Shown: positions 8,495 through 17,732 of the stretch, piece after piece
Position numbering within the stretch: position 1 is the stretch's first letter
Layout of the letters: every line of letters starts with the position of its first letter
From: Fictibacillus enclensis
GTDB taxonomy: Bacteria; Bacillota; Bacilli; Bacillales; Fictibacillaceae
Direction of reading: 5' to 3'
NCBI RefSeq assembly: GCF_001457035.1
Contig: NZ_KQ758618.1
Coordinates: 682,001 to 746,000 of the forward strand
DNA length: 64,000 nt
Notes under the pieces: generated by a model
Database searches by the model: none
Told to the model about the DNA's origin: nothing
The model's input: only the letters and a program-made list of their open reading frames with translations
Program-made: the position numbers and the translations under genes

Positions 8495-9644
8495 TTCTGC
8501 TGTCCCGGATATGGTGTAATGCCTTGCTTAAGGTCAGGCTGTTTTTTTCCATGATTTCAGGTTTTCGGGGAATCGGTTTATACAAACCGGGCGGGTCTTC
8601 CCATGTAAGTGGCAGGGTGACTGGAGCTGCTTTTTGCCACTTTTCAATCCATTCCATGGGAAGTGATCCTTCCAAATCCATATCGTTCATCGCCAGCCAG
8701 ATTTCAGACCAGGCGCGTGGAACGACCCTCCAGATATCATAACCACCACCCCCGGTGGCGATCCACTTTCCGCCGCAAAACCGGTCGGCCGCTGCCTTTG
8801 CGATCCTGGGGATGGCATGATAGGATTTCATCGTTACCGACAGGTGGGTCAATGGATCGTAATAGTGGGCATCTGCACCATTCTGAGACAGAATGACATC
8901 AGGCTTGAAAAAGGAGGCCACTTCATGGACCGCCGTTTCATACAATTCAAGCCATGATTCATCTTCTGTAAAGGCATCCACGGGGAGGTTAAAGGAGTAG
9001 CCGTAACCGTCGCTTTGACCCTTCTCCGTGACGTTTCCGGTGCCCGGAAACAGATACCGGCCAGTCTCATGTATTGAAAGGGTACAGGCGTCCGGGTCTT
9101 CATAAAAGGACCATTGCACCCCGTCTCCATGATGGGCATCCGTATCAATATAAAGCACTCTCGCACCGTACTTCTTTTTCAAATAAGCAATGGCTACAGC
9201 GCTGTCATTGTAAACACAAAAACCCGAAGCTTTTCCGCGAAATCCGTGATGAAGTCCCCCGCTTGCATTAAATCCATACGTTGCTTTGCCTTCCATCACC
9301 ATCTCAGCAGCTGTCAGGGTCGCACCCACTATCCACGCGCTTGCTTCATGCATGCCGGAAAAAATCGGGGTATCCTCAGTCCCAAGTCCGTAATTTTCTG
9401 CTGCAGCTCCTTTTAAGGTCCCATCCCCTGCTTTTTTTACGGCTTCGATATAAGCCGTATCATGGATGAGTGCGAGCTCTTCATCGGTTGCCATTCGGGG
9501 CTGTACGATATGGCTCTCATTCAGTGCATCAGACATGCGCAGCAGATCATAGGTCAGCTTGACGCGCAATTGGTTGAAGGGATGCCCTTCATTGAATTTG
9601 TAACGCAGCAGATCATCGGAATAAACAAAAACAGGCTTTTTCAT
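8484..9644 (-). CDS. acuC: Protein deacetylase AcuC (histone deacetylase family)
   Basis: A 386-residue class I-type deacetylase of the arginase-deacetylase fold. Visible active-site pieces are the double His motif GGLHHGFRGKASGFC, the zinc-binding DTDAHHGDGVQ, NGADAHYYDPL and the terminal GGGGYDIWRVVPR. AcuC removes acetyl groups from acetyl-CoA synthetase AcsA, reactivating it. The start ATG overlaps the acuB stop (ATGA), and GGAAGTGGG precedes it; an upstream in-frame extension lies within acuB and is rejected. It is the last gene of the acuABC operon, divergent from acsA, its known substrate's gene. Confidence 0.94.
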   Translation of the reverse strand: MKKPVFVYSDDLLRYKFNEGHPFNQLRVKLTYDLLRMSDALNESHIVQPRMATDEELALIHDTAYIEAVKKAGDGTLKGAAAENYGLGTEDTPIFSGMHEASAWIVGATLTAAEMVMEGKATYGFNASGGLHHGFRGKASGFCVYNDSAVAIAYLKKKYGARVLYIDTDAHHGDGVQWSFYEDPDACTLSIHETGRYLFPGTGNVTEKGQSDGYGYSFNLPVDAFTEDESWLELYETAVHEVASFFKPDVILSQNGADAHYYDPLTHLSVTMKSYHAIPRIAKAAADRFCGGKWIATGGGGYDIWRVVPRAWSEIWLAMNDMDLEGSLPMEWIEKWQKAAPVTLPLTWEDPPGLYKPIPRKPEIMEKNSLTLSKALHHIRDSRKKT

Positions 9645-10288
9645 TGTCCCACTTCCGGTTCCTGCGGCCAAATGACGTCATAACCATTCTGCCTTAATTC
9701 TGAAGCAATTCGGTAAGGATTCATCGTTCCAATGCGCAGGACAAGGATTTTTTGGCTGTCGTCCTGCTTGCCCGGATAGACAAGCACACTATTGATATTG
9801 ATTTTAAATTTCTTGATCAGCGAGGCAACATCTGCCAGCTGTCCGGCTATGTTTTCAACTTTAACTTCCAGATGGGAGCTCGGCTGATGGGCGCCGGTCA
9901 ATTGGATCAATGTGTACAGCATGTCACGTTCAGTAATGACCCCGACCAGTTTTTCATGCTCAAGCACAGGGACACAGCCGATTTGATGCTCATAAAAAAC
10001 ACTGAGAAGATCTTCTGCAAAATCAAGGGGATGGGCGGTAATCACATCCTTTACCATGATCTCCGATATCGGCCGTTCCAACTTGTCCGCATGATCGGCT
10101 GCATCAAAGATGGAAGGGCTGGCATCCCTGAGGTCACGGTCGGAAATGATCCCTGCCAATGATCCATCCTCGACAATAATGGGCAGGTGTCTGATCCGGT
10201 GTTTTTTTAGCGTAAGCAGGGCCTCCACAATGGTTGTTTCGGGCCGTGCGGTAACGGGCTTTTTATTCATCATATCCTGAACAATCAT
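9641..10288 (-). CDS. acuB: Acetoin utilization protein AcuB (CBS-CBS-ACT)
   Basis: The 215-residue protein has two CBS domains (about residues 1-130; IVQDMMNKKPVTARPE, then PISEIMVKDVITAHP) followed by an ACT-like domain (about 140-210). CBS pairs usually bind adenine nucleotides, so AcuB is expected to sense energy or acetyl-CoA state in the acuABC system, but its mechanism is not established. It is the middle gene of acuABC, 55 bases after acuA and overlapping acuC by 4. ATG follows AAAGGGGAAATAAAG. Confidence 0.93.
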   Translation of the reverse strand: MIVQDMMNKKPVTARPETTIVEALLTLKKHRIRHLPIIVEDGSLAGIISDRDLRDASPSIFDAADHADKLERPISEIMVKDVITAHPLDFAEDLLSVFYEHQIGCVPVLEHEKLVGVITERDMLYTLIQLTGAHQPSSHLEVKVENIAGQLADVASLIKKFKININSVLVYPGKQDDSQKILVLRIGTMNPYRIASELRQNGYDVIWPQEPEVGQ

Positions 10289-10343
10289 CTTTATTTCCCC
10301 TTTCTGTGGCTTTCTGGAACGCTATGTCTTTGGGTAGGAATAG

Positions 10344-10976
10344 TTAATACATGAAACGGTTCTGAAACCGAATCCGGTCAAACTGCTGGACGGTCTCCAT
10401 CGAAACCCGGCTGCCGAATCTGACCATTAAGCAGTTTGCAGGGTGGGAACTGATCTCGGGATCATCGGTTGCCATATATTCCAAACCGCCGGCGTTCATC
10501 ATTTTTTCCATGACTTTTCGGTAATCCCACACCGATAAACCGGTGCCTATTAAATCCCAATGCCAGTAATACTCCGTCGTAATAATAATATAATCTTCCA
10601 TGCTGTCATCCATCATGGACACCTTTAACAGGCTTTTCCCTATTTTATAATTCCGGTAATCAGAAATGACTTCGATCGCTCCAAGCTCAAGAAGATTTTC
10701 CATATTGCCATGTGACCATCGTTCCATTGGATCAGGATAAACGTATGTAACGTAACCGATGATGGTATCCTTTGTTCTGGCAATAATAATCCTTCCTTCA
10801 TCAAGGCCGGCGATTTCGATAAGAGCTTCATGCTGCTGAGGTGAGGGCCTGAACGCTTTTAGTCCGGCATGAAATTCGTAACCGGCCAGATGTTCCGGCG
10901 AGATGGGACCCTCAATAATAACCTTGCCTGAAGGTGTATCAACAGCAAGGCAATTGTAAGTTTTAATATGATTCAT
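10344..10976 (-). CDS. acuA: Protein N-acetyltransferase AcuA (GNAT)
   Basis: AcuA acetylates and inactivates acetyl-CoA synthetase AcsA, whose gene lies divergently upstream. The 210-residue product has the GNAT core: GRIIIARTKDTIIGYVTYVYP (strands 3-4) and EVISDYRNYKIGKSLLKV, the acetyl-CoA pyrophosphate loop. The start at MNHIKTYN is set by GGGTGGTG seven bases upstream and matches the length I remember for B. subtilis AcuA; an in-frame ATG nine codons earlier lacks a ribosome site. A TATAAT -10 box lies at 11012-11017 on the minus strand. First gene of acuABC. Confidence 0.93.
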   Translation of the reverse strand: MNHIKTYNCLAVDTPSGKVIIEGPISPEHLAGYEFHAGLKAFRPSPQQHEALIEIAGLDEGRIIIARTKDTIIGYVTYVYPDPMERWSHGNMENLLELGAIEVISDYRNYKIGKSLLKVSMMDDSMEDYIIITTEYYWHWDLIGTGLSVWDYRKVMEKMMNAGGLEYMATDDPEISSHPANCLMVRFGSRVSMETVQQFDRIRFQNRFMY

Positions 10977-11011
10977 GTATACACCACCCAAGTAAAAATT
11001 CATCTACTTCC

Positions 11012-11017
11012 ATTATA
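11012..11017 (-). promoter_or_regulatory. Likely -10 box of the acuABC promoter
   Basis: TATAAT on the minus strand, about 35 bases ahead of acuA. The -35 region is poor (CTTACA at about 16 bases), so the promoter may need an activator or be weak. Confidence 0.45.
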
Positions 11018-11059
11018 CATAACAAAAAAGATTTGTAAGGGATTTCAAGACAGTCAGAT

Positions 11060-11088
11060 TTGACATTTCTAATAAATTTAAATATTTT
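11060..11088 (+). promoter_or_regulatory. Candidate SigA promoter of acsA
   Basis: TTGACA, 17 bases, TATTTT. A second overlapping candidate is TTGAAC (11087-11092), 17 bases, TATGTA (11110-11115). No convincing cre was seen in this 170-base divergent region although the acu/acs genes of B. subtilis are under catabolite control. Confidence 0.5.
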
Positions 11089-11146
11089 GAACCTATATGA
11101 TATACTTAGTATGTATATATCTATTGGCATTGGAGGAGATTGACAG

Positions 11147-12862
11147 ATGAAGGTGGAAGCGCTTCCTAGTATCAAAGGTAATTTTAATCTGGAAGATTAT
11201 CAAACAGCATATGATGCATTTGACTGGACCGAAGTTGAAAAAGAATTCTCCTGGTATGAAACGGGGCGAGTCAATCTGGCCTATGAAGCAGTGGACAGGC
11301 ATGCGGAAGGGAACAGAAAAAATAAAGTCGCTCTTTATTTTTCTGATCAAAAAAGAGATGAAAAATACACATTCCGCGATTTGAAGGAAATGTCCAACCG
11401 GGCAGGGAATATGCTCCGTCAGCTTGATGTTGAAAAAGGGGACAGGGTGTTTATTTTTATGCCTCGTTCTCCCGAGCTGTACTTTGCACTTTTGGGTGCG
11501 GTAAAAGTTGGAGCGATCGTTGGCCCGTTGTTTGAAGCATTCATGGAGGGGGCTGTCAGGGACCGCTTGGAAGACAGTGAGGCAAAAGTGCTCATTACCA
11601 CTCCTCAGCTCCTGGAGCGTGTACCTGTAAGCGAACTGCCTCATCTCAAGCATGTTGTTCTTGTAGGGGAGGATGTGAAAGAAGAGGGGCTATATGTGGA
11701 CTTTTTCAGCAGAATGGAAAAAGCTGACAAGCATCTTGATATCGAATGGGTAGACCGCGAAGACGGTTTAATCCTTCACTATACCTCCGGATCTACCGGA
11801 AAACCAAAGGGCGTATTGCATGTTCATAATGCCATGATTCAGCATTACCAGACAGCCAAATGGGTGCTCGACTTGAAAGATTCTGATGTATACTGGTGCA
11901 CCGCCGATCCAGGCTGGGTGACCGGAACATCCTACGGTATTTTCGGTCCATGGCTGAACGGAGCATCCAATGTGATTCGCGGCGGCCGCTTCAGTCCGGA
12001 AGATTGGTATGGCACGATCGAAAAATATGGTGTAACCGTCTGGTATAGTGCACCAACGGCATTCCGTATGCTGATGGGAGCAGGAGATGAGGTCGTGAAG
12101 CGTTTTGATCTTTCCTCGCTGCGCCATGTACTGAGCGTCGGTGAACCGCTCAATGCTGAAGTTGTACGTTGGGGAATGAAGGTCTTCAGTCTTAGAATTC
12201 ATGATAACTGGTGGATGACGGAAACAGGAGCCCAACTGATCAGTAACTATCCGGCAGTGGAAATTAAACCTGGCTCCATGGGGAAACCATTCCCTGGCAT
12301 TGAAGCGGCCATTATCGACGACCAGGATAACGTGCTTCCGCCAAACCGAATGGGGAATCTGGCCATTAAGAAAGGCTGGCCTTCCATGATGAGGGCCATT
12401 TGGAATAATCCGCAAAAGTATGAATCTTATTTTACACCTGGCGGCTGGTATGTTTCCGGAGACTCGGCTTATATGGACGAGGAAGGATACTTCTGGTTCC
12501 AGGGAAGAATCGATGATGTGATTATGACGTCCGGTGAACGGGTAGGTCCGTTTGAAGTGGAAAGCAAGCTCGTCGAACATCCGGCGGTTTCAGAAGCGGG
12601 TGTTATCGGAAAACCCGATCCAGTGCGCGGTGAAGTGATCAAGGCGTTTATTGCACTAAGGGAAGGATATTCGCCAAGCGATGAGCTGATTGAAGAGATC
12701 CGTTCATTTGTAAAATCCGGCCTTGCTGCCCATTCAGCGCCAAGAGAAATTGAATTCCGTGACAAACTGCCTAAAACAAGAAGCGGTAAAATTATGAGAC
12801 GCGTATTGAAAGCATGGGAGCTCGACCTTCCGACTGGCGACCTGTCCACGATGGAAGACTAA
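11147..12862 (+). CDS. acsA: Acetyl-CoA synthetase (AMP-forming)
   Basis: A 571-residue adenylate-forming enzyme that turns acetate, ATP and CoA into acetyl-CoA. Motifs are the P-loop-like YTSGSTGKPKGVLH (about residues 208-222), SAPTAFRML, DNWWMTETGAQ, YVSGDSAYMDEEGYFWFQGR with the catalytic Asp, and the C-terminal PKTRSGKIMRR whose lysine is the acetylation target in this family. Its neighbours acuA and acuC encode the acetylase and deacetylase for that lysine. ATG follows TTGGAGGAGATTGACAG. Downstream it converges on a penicillin-binding protein gene. Confidence 0.96.
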   Translation: MKVEALPSIKGNFNLEDYQTAYDAFDWTEVEKEFSWYETGRVNLAYEAVDRHAEGNRKNKVALYFSDQKRDEKYTFRDLKEMSNRAGNMLRQLDVEKGDRVFIFMPRSPELYFALLGAVKVGAIVGPLFEAFMEGAVRDRLEDSEAKVLITTPQLLERVPVSELPHLKHVVLVGEDVKEEGLYVDFFSRMEKADKHLDIEWVDREDGLILHYTSGSTGKPKGVLHVHNAMIQHYQTAKWVLDLKDSDVYWCTADPGWVTGTSYGIFGPWLNGASNVIRGGRFSPEDWYGTIEKYGVTVWYSAPTAFRMLMGAGDEVVKRFDLSSLRHVLSVGEPLNAEVVRWGMKVFSLRIHDNWWMTETGAQLISNYPAVEIKPGSMGKPFPGIEAAIIDDQDNVLPPNRMGNLAIKKGWPSMMRAIWNNPQKYESYFTPGGWYVSGDSAYMDEEGYFWFQGRIDDVIMTSGERVGPFEVESKLVEHPAVSEAGVIGKPDPVRGEVIKAFIALREGYSPSDELIEEIRSFVKSGLAAHSAPREIEFRDKLPKTRSGKIMRRVLKAWELDLPTGDLSTMED

Positions 12863-12878
12863 AAGAAAAGAAGATATG

Positions 12879-12908
12879 AAAAACCCCTCGATCAATTCGA
12901 GGGGTTTT
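12879..12908. terminator. Bidirectional terminator between acsA and the class A PBP gene
   Basis: AAAACCCCTCGA and TCGAGGGGTTTT form a perfect 12-bp stem around a 4-5 base loop. The stop codon of the penicillin-binding protein lies in the loop. Confidence 0.9.
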
Positions 12909-15774
12909 CTGTTTCCTTTTTATCGGTATTCTGTTCATCAGATGGTTTCTTTGGCTTATCGGACGGTTTTTCTTCGGTTGGTTTCTTTTCCTTTGGTTTC
13001 TCTTTCTCGGGCTCTTCTTTTGTATCTTTTTTGGATTCCTTTTTAGAATCTTCCTTTTTTTTGTCTTTATCGGTGGATTCCTGTTTTTTCGTACCGTAGG
13101 TGACTTTTTCCGAAGGAGACGATTCCTTGCCTGCAATGTCCACTGCGGTGACATAGAGTACACCTGAAGGGGCAGACAGGGAGGTATGGTCTGACGTCAC
13201 GCTACCAATCTTCTTAAAGGATCCACTGGTGCCGGAAGCCTGATAGATGCGGTAACCGATCACATCGCTCTCACCTGAGGACGACCAGGATAGCTTACCG
13301 TCTTTAACCGATATTCCGCTGACCGTACCAGGCGCTTTGCCGTTTTCCGGCAAGCTTTTGTCAGGGAGGAGATCTCCGGCATCTACGCCGGCAGCTTCTT
13401 TCAAATCCACACCATTAAATAATTCCTCACCGACCATTACACCATTTTTCGTAAACTCTTTTGGTGTAGAATCAGACGCCTTGTATTTTTTGCCGTTCGC
13501 AATGACATAAAGGCCGGTATCCAGACTGTTGTCTTTTGAATTAGGCGCATATTTCACATTAAATAAATCGGTTGTGACCAATCCGGCTTTTCGGCAAAGA
13601 TCAGATGGAAGCTTTCCGGAAATGCCGCATATTTCTTTTCTTACGATACCAGACGGCATGCTGAACCGCTCTTTAGGAGCAATCAGTGAAGGCGCGTATT
13701 TATAGGCATCATTCGCAAAAGCCGCCCACAAGGTCTGGCTGATATGCTGTTGTCCGGCCGGAAGGGCATCCGGCTTGTCATAGCCATGCCAAACACCAAG
13801 AGTTACGTTAGGGTTGGTGGCAACGAACCAGGAATCCTTCGCTGAAGATGTGGTTCCTGTCTTTCCTGCCCAGTCGGCAGAAAAATTCAGTCTGCCTGGA
13901 ATACTCGCTGCTGTTCCGCCCGGTTTCAATACATCTCTCATCATATCAAGGATCAGATAAGAAGTCTGTGGAGAATAAGCAGTGACCGGTTTAACTTTGT
14001 GCTGATATACGACTTTCCCGTCTTTTCCTACGATCTTATTGATCAGGTATGCATCCACGAACTTCCCTTGATTCGCGAAGGTGGCGAAAGCATTTGTGTT
14101 TTCTTCAACCGTTACCCCGTGGGTAAGACCACCGATGGCAACTGACGGTGCGCTTTTATCTGCTTCCGCAATACTAGAGAATCCCATTTTTTCCAGGCGG
14201 TTGAACGCATCGGCATGGTCAGCCATCAAGTAGCTTCTCAGTGCTGGGATATTATAGGATTTTGCAAGTGCAGTTCTGGCCGAAAGAAGACCATGGTACC
14301 GGTTATCATAGTTGTGCGGATTATATTTACCTATCGTCAAAGGTGTATCCGGAATAATGTAGCCCGGCTGCATTTTTCCTTCTTCAATGGCTGGCGCGTA
14401 AGCGAGCAGCGGCTTCATGGTTGATCCATTTTGGCGTAATGCCTGTGTCGCATGGTTCAACTGCTCACGGTTATAGTCGCGGCCGCCAACAAAGCTGAGA
14501 ATTGCTCCCGTTTTATTTTCGATTAAAATGGATCCCACTTCCTGGGGCTGCTGGACATACACCCATTTTCCTTTGTCATTTTTGACGCGTACCGTGTGAG
14601 GAGATCCAAAGAGATACTTGTTCTTTGCCGTTTTCTCCATTTCATCATACATCTTTTTATTGATGGTGGTATAAATTTTCAAGCCTTTTTGGCGAAGCTG
14701 TACATACGCGTTTTGGCGGTATTCGTCCTTTTCCTTCCGCTTCAGCGTGGAATAGTTTTTACCATCTTGTTTCGCAGCCTGTGCCGCTAAAATGGACGCT
14801 GAACGCCGTTCGACTTCCATGCTTAAATACGGATATTTTTCATAGGAATTTTCTTTTTTCTTAGTAAAATGTTTTTTTACATCATACTTTATGGCTTTTT
14901 CATACTGGTCTGGTGTAATTTTTTCAGCAGTGAGCATCCGTTTGAGCACGATTTTCATACGGTTCGTTCCGGCGCTGATATCCTTTTTCACATCCCCGCT
15001 GTTCGTAAACGGAGAATACACAAATGGATTCTGCGGCATTCCGGCGAGAAACGCGGCTTGCGGAAGACTTAAATCCTTCGCATCCACACCAAAAACCCCT
15101 TGTGCAGCAGCCTGTATGCCCGCGACGTTGTGGCCGGATGAACTGCGTCCAAAAGGAACAATATTCAAGTATGCTTCGAGAATTTGCCCTTTCGTAAAAA
15201 AGTGTTCCAGACGAAGAGCCAGCAGAATTTCTTTTGCTTTCCGGTCGAAGGAGACTTCGTTAGTCAGGATTTGGTTCTTGATCAGCTGCTGGGTCAGCGT
15301 ACTTCCTCCCGAGCGGTTAGATGATCCTGTTACTTCCTGAATGACGGCACGTATGATAGCTTTTGGAACAACACCTTCGTGCTCGTAAAAATATTCATCT
15401 TCTGTTGAGATGACAGCATCTTTTACAAAAGGGGAGATGTTTTTTAACGATACCTCGTCGCGGTTCAAATCCGCCCGAAGGTTGCCCAGTTTTGATTTGT
15501 CATTAAAGTACATCATACTCGTCGTCGAGTAGTTGTAAATCTCTTCTTTCATGGTAGCTTCGGCCCTGACCGGCTCATTTTTTACAAGTGAAGCCAGAAA
15601 GCCTGCACCGGCTCCAGCTGCCAGACAGCCGCCAAGCAAGATCAAAACGACGATGATTAAAAATAAGTTCCATGTAAAAGTGTATGTTTTATCGGCGGCC
15701 TGGATAATTTTCTTCTCATTAAGGTAGGCGATGAAGCGCCTCCATTTTTCCTTAATTACCTCTAGATGAGACAT
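12892..15774 (-). CDS. Bifunctional class A penicillin-binding protein with C-terminal FN3 domain
   Basis: The 960-residue protein makes and cross-links peptidoglycan outside the membrane. Order of parts: cytoplasmic tail, one membrane segment (about 34-62), glycosyltransferase family 51 (about 85-260; catalytic Glu in STEDEYFYEHEGV, then GGSTLTQQLIKN), transpeptidase domain (active serine in GSTMKP, then SYN and KTGTTS), a fibronectin type III domain (about 805-890), and a 65-residue Lys/Glu/Pro/Ser-rich tail. The charged repetitive tail is like those that cross or bind the wall, but that role is inference. I do not assign a B. subtilis name; the FN3-tailed form is found in several Bacillaceae. 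ATG follows GGGGGGAATTTACAT. The upstream region to tyrS is shared. Confidence 0.92.
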   Translation of the reverse strand: MSHLEVIKEKWRRFIAYLNEKKIIQAADKTYTFTWNLFLIIVVLILLGGCLAAGAGAGFLASLVKNEPVRAEATMKEEIYNYSTTSMMYFNDKSKLGNLRADLNRDEVSLKNISPFVKDAVISTEDEYFYEHEGVVPKAIIRAVIQEVTGSSNRSGGSTLTQQLIKNQILTNEVSFDRKAKEILLALRLEHFFTKGQILEAYLNIVPFGRSSSGHNVAGIQAAAQGVFGVDAKDLSLPQAAFLAGMPQNPFVYSPFTNSGDVKKDISAGTNRMKIVLKRMLTAEKITPDQYEKAIKYDVKKHFTKKKENSYEKYPYLSMEVERRSASILAAQAAKQDGKNYSTLKRKEKDEYRQNAYVQLRQKGLKIYTTINKKMYDEMEKTAKNKYLFGSPHTVRVKNDKGKWVYVQQPQEVGSILIENKTGAILSFVGGRDYNREQLNHATQALRQNGSTMKPLLAYAPAIEEGKMQPGYIIPDTPLTIGKYNPHNYDNRYHGLLSARTALAKSYNIPALRSYLMADHADAFNRLEKMGFSSIAEADKSAPSVAIGGLTHGVTVEENTNAFATFANQGKFVDAYLINKIVGKDGKVVYQHKVKPVTAYSPQTSYLILDMMRDVLKPGGTAASIPGRLNFSADWAGKTGTTSSAKDSWFVATNPNVTLGVWHGYDKPDALPAGQQHISQTLWAAFANDAYKYAPSLIAPKERFSMPSGIVRKEICGISGKLPSDLCRKAGLVTTDLFNVKYAPNSKDNSLDTGLYVIANGKKYKASDSTPKEFTKNGVMVGEELFNGVDLKEAAGVDAGDLLPDKSLPENGKAPGTVSGISVKDGKLSWSSSGESDVIGYRIYQASGTSGSFKKIGSVTSDHTSLSAPSGVLYVTAVDIAGKESSPSEKVTYGTKKQESTDKDKKKEDSKKESKKDTKEEPEKEKPKEKKPTEEKPSDKPKKPSDEQNTDKKETENPSN

Positions 15775-15861
15775 ATGTAAATTCCCCCCTATTTGACTAA
15801 TTATATCATATTCGTTGTCGTTTGAAGGGAGTGAGGGTACAATTTTGTCAATGAAGAGGAA

Positions 15862-15890
15862 TTGACATCGCCCTTCAGCTATGGTAAAAA
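15862..15890 (+). promoter_or_regulatory. Candidate tyrS promoter
   Basis: TTGACA, 17 bases, TAAAAA. The predicted transcript would begin near 15897, exactly where the T-box stem I region starts, which supports it despite the weak -10. Confidence 0.5.
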
Positions 15891-15896
15891 GAAGAA

Positions 15897-16147
15897 TATA
15901 TGCTAATTGGATAAGTAAGAAGCGAAGATAGGAATGAGTAGTAACTGTCTCCCTGTTTCAGAAAGCTGGTGGCCGCTGCAAACCAGTACACAGACGGATT
16001 ATGAAGTACACCCTGGAGCTTTCTTTGTGAACATACAGTAGCAAAGACCGGTTGAAAAGCCGTTAACCGATATGAGTGGAAGGATTTTTCCTTCAACAAG
16101 GGTGGTACCGCGATAATCACGTCCCTTATTCAGGGGGCGTTTTTTAT
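15897..16147 (+). ncRNA. T-box riboswitch (tyrosine), tyrS leader
   Basis: The leader contains the T-box sequence AAGGGTGGTACCGCG (16098-16112) and ends in a terminator hairpin ACGTCCC / GGGGCGT followed by TTTTTT (16119-16146). A stem I with its GCTGGTGGCC-type distal loop lies at about 15963-15990. The specifier codon is most likely UAC at 16007-16009 in the context GAAG-UAC-ACCC, which fits tyrosine and the gene downstream. Uncharged tRNA-Tyr is expected to stabilise the antiterminator and switch on tyrS. Confidence 0.93.
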
Positions 16148-16187
16148 TTGTCTTTTTTAATTGGATGCAATGAAAGGAGCAACATTA

Positions 16188-17447
16188 ATGGGAATCTTGC
16201 AAGATTTGGAATACCGGAATCTGATCAACCAGATGACCGACCGAGAAGGTCTGGAAGAAAAACTGAACAGCGGAAAAACAGCATTTTACTGCGGGTTTGA
16301 CCCGACAGCGGACAGTTTGCATGTCGGCCATCTTCTCGTGATTATGACAATGCGCCGCCTTCAGCAGGCAGGACACCAGCCTATTCCATTGGTGGGAGGC
16401 GCCACTGGGATGATTGGTGATCCGAGCGGAAAAAAAGCGGAGCGCACACTGAATGAATCCAGTGTCGTCGAGCAATGGAGCGAGCGCATCAAAGGCCAGC
16501 TTTCCAAGTTTTTGGATTTCGAAGCTGAGAACAATCCTGCGGAAATTGCCAATAACTATGACTGGATTGGGAACATGGATGTAATTACCTTCCTTCGTGA
16601 TGTGGGTAAATACTTCCCGCTGAACTATATGCTCGCGAAAGAATCGGTAGAATCCCGTTTGGAAGCAGGAATTTCTTTTACCGAGTTTACGTACATGATT
16701 CTGCAATCATATGATTTTCTGCAATTATACCGCCAGAAGGACTGCCGCCTTCAGCTGGGAGGAAGCGACCAGTGGGGGAACATTACTGCAGGGCTTGAAC
16801 TGATCCGAAAAGCAGGGGAAGAAGAGAAGGCATTTGGCCTGACAATTCCGCTTGTTACAAAGAGTGATGGAACCAAGTTTGGTAAAACGGAAGGCGGAGC
16901 AATCTGGCTGGATCCGGAAAAAACCACTCCGTACGAGTTCTATCAGTTCTGGATCAACACGGATGACCGCGATGTCGTCAAATTCTTGAAATACTTCTCG
17001 TTCAAGAGTGAAGAAGAGATCCAGGCACTTGAGGAGCAGGTACAAAACGCTCCTGAAAAACGTGCGGCTCAAAAAGCGCTTGCCGAAGAACTGACAGCTC
17101 TCGTTCATGGGGATGCAGCCCTTGAACAAGCCATCAAAATTTCACAAGCTTTGTTCAGCGGCCAGCTTTCCGAGCTTTCCGGAGCTGAGATTGAACAAGG
17201 ATTTAAAGATGTTCCATCCTTTGAAATGGAATCTAAAGAGGACATAGGACTCATCAATTTGCTTGTGGCAAGCAAGATTTCTCCTTCCAAACGGCAGGCG
17301 CGCGAGGATATCACAAACGGAGCGATCTCCATTAACGGCGAACGCTGCCAGGACCTTGAAAAAGTTGTTGGAGCAGACTCGCGAATCGATGATCGATTTG
17401 TCGTCATCCGCCGTGGTAAGAAGAAGTACTTCCTGATCCGATACTAA
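16188..17447 (+). CDS. tyrS: Tyrosyl-tRNA synthetase
   Basis: A class I synthetase of 419 residues that charges tRNA-Tyr. The HIGH-type motif is HVGH at residues 45-48, the tyrosine and ATP pocket is marked by YCGFDPTADSLH and GGSDQWGNI, and the second signature loop is KFGKT in place of KMSKS at about residue 230. A C-terminal S4-like RNA-binding domain (about 350-419) contains SKRQAREDITNGAI. The start ATG at 16188 is chosen because AAAGGAG lies 8 bases upstream; an ATG nine codons earlier sits too near the T-box terminator. It is monocistronic, controlled by the T-box. Confidence 0.96.
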   Translation: MGILQDLEYRNLINQMTDREGLEEKLNSGKTAFYCGFDPTADSLHVGHLLVIMTMRRLQQAGHQPIPLVGGATGMIGDPSGKKAERTLNESSVVEQWSERIKGQLSKFLDFEAENNPAEIANNYDWIGNMDVITFLRDVGKYFPLNYMLAKESVESRLEAGISFTEFTYMILQSYDFLQLYRQKDCRLQLGGSDQWGNITAGLELIRKAGEEEKAFGLTIPLVTKSDGTKFGKTEGGAIWLDPEKTTPYEFYQFWINTDDRDVVKFLKYFSFKSEEEIQALEEQVQNAPEKRAAQKALAEELTALVHGDAALEQAIKISQALFSGQLSELSGAEIEQGFKDVPSFEMESKEDIGLINLLVASKISPSKRQAREDITNGAISINGERCQDLEKVVGADSRIDDRFVVIRRGKKKYFLIRY

Positions 17448-17454
17448 ATAGACG

Positions 17455-17490
17455 AAAACCGGCTCACCATTATGGTAAGCCGGTTTTTTT
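17455..17490 (+). terminator. Terminator of tyrS
   Basis: AAAACCGGCT and AGCCGGTTTT pair perfectly across a 13-base loop, with additional T residues after the stem. Confidence 0.85.
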
Positions 17491-17556
17491 AAGACAAATC
17501 GTGATTCAAAAGATTGCTGCTTTCCAGAACATCTTTGTAAAAAATCTTCATTGCAA

Positions 17557-17663
17557 GTTGATTGGAGTGCAAGGTGCGAGACTCCTCGAAAATAGGCAGG
17601 TGTTTACGCCGGTACATAGGCGCTCGCACCGGTAAAAGCGAGCAGCCTGGAATGGAAATCAAC
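17557..17663 (+). repeat. Dispersed intergenic repeat, family A, long copy
   Basis: A 107-bp non-coding element with inverted ends GTTGATT and AATCAAC between convergent tyrS and rpsD. It shares its left end, core and right end with the element at 2985-3063, which lies in the opposite orientation. Inside, GGTGCGAG at 17573 and CTCGCACC at 17623 form an 8-bp inverted repeat, so the RNA or single strand could fold. Confidence 0.82.
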
Positions 17664-17696
17664 CACTCCTAGAGGAAACATCCCGTTTACATAAAA

Positions 17697-17728
17697 AAAA
17701 GCGTCCCGCATAAACGGAACGCTTTCTT
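17697..17728 (-). terminator. Terminator of rpsD
   Basis: AAAGCGT and ACGCTTT with CCG/CGG flanks form an 11-bp stem with one mismatch, followed on the minus strand by a T-run (A-run at 17690-17699 on the plus strand). Confidence 0.75.
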
Positions 17729-17732
17729 AAAC

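Noticed and set aside
11093-11653. 186-codon minus-strand frame over the start of acsA
   Set aside because: It is a shadow of the strongly coding acsA frame and runs into the intergenic promoter region.
11768-12580. 270-codon minus-strand frame inside acsA
   Set aside because: Long but antisense to a highly conserved enzyme, without start signals or known motifs.
17573-17630. CRISPR-like repeats in the family A element
   Set aside because: Only one internal inverted repeat, no regularly spaced units and no cas genes in the window.
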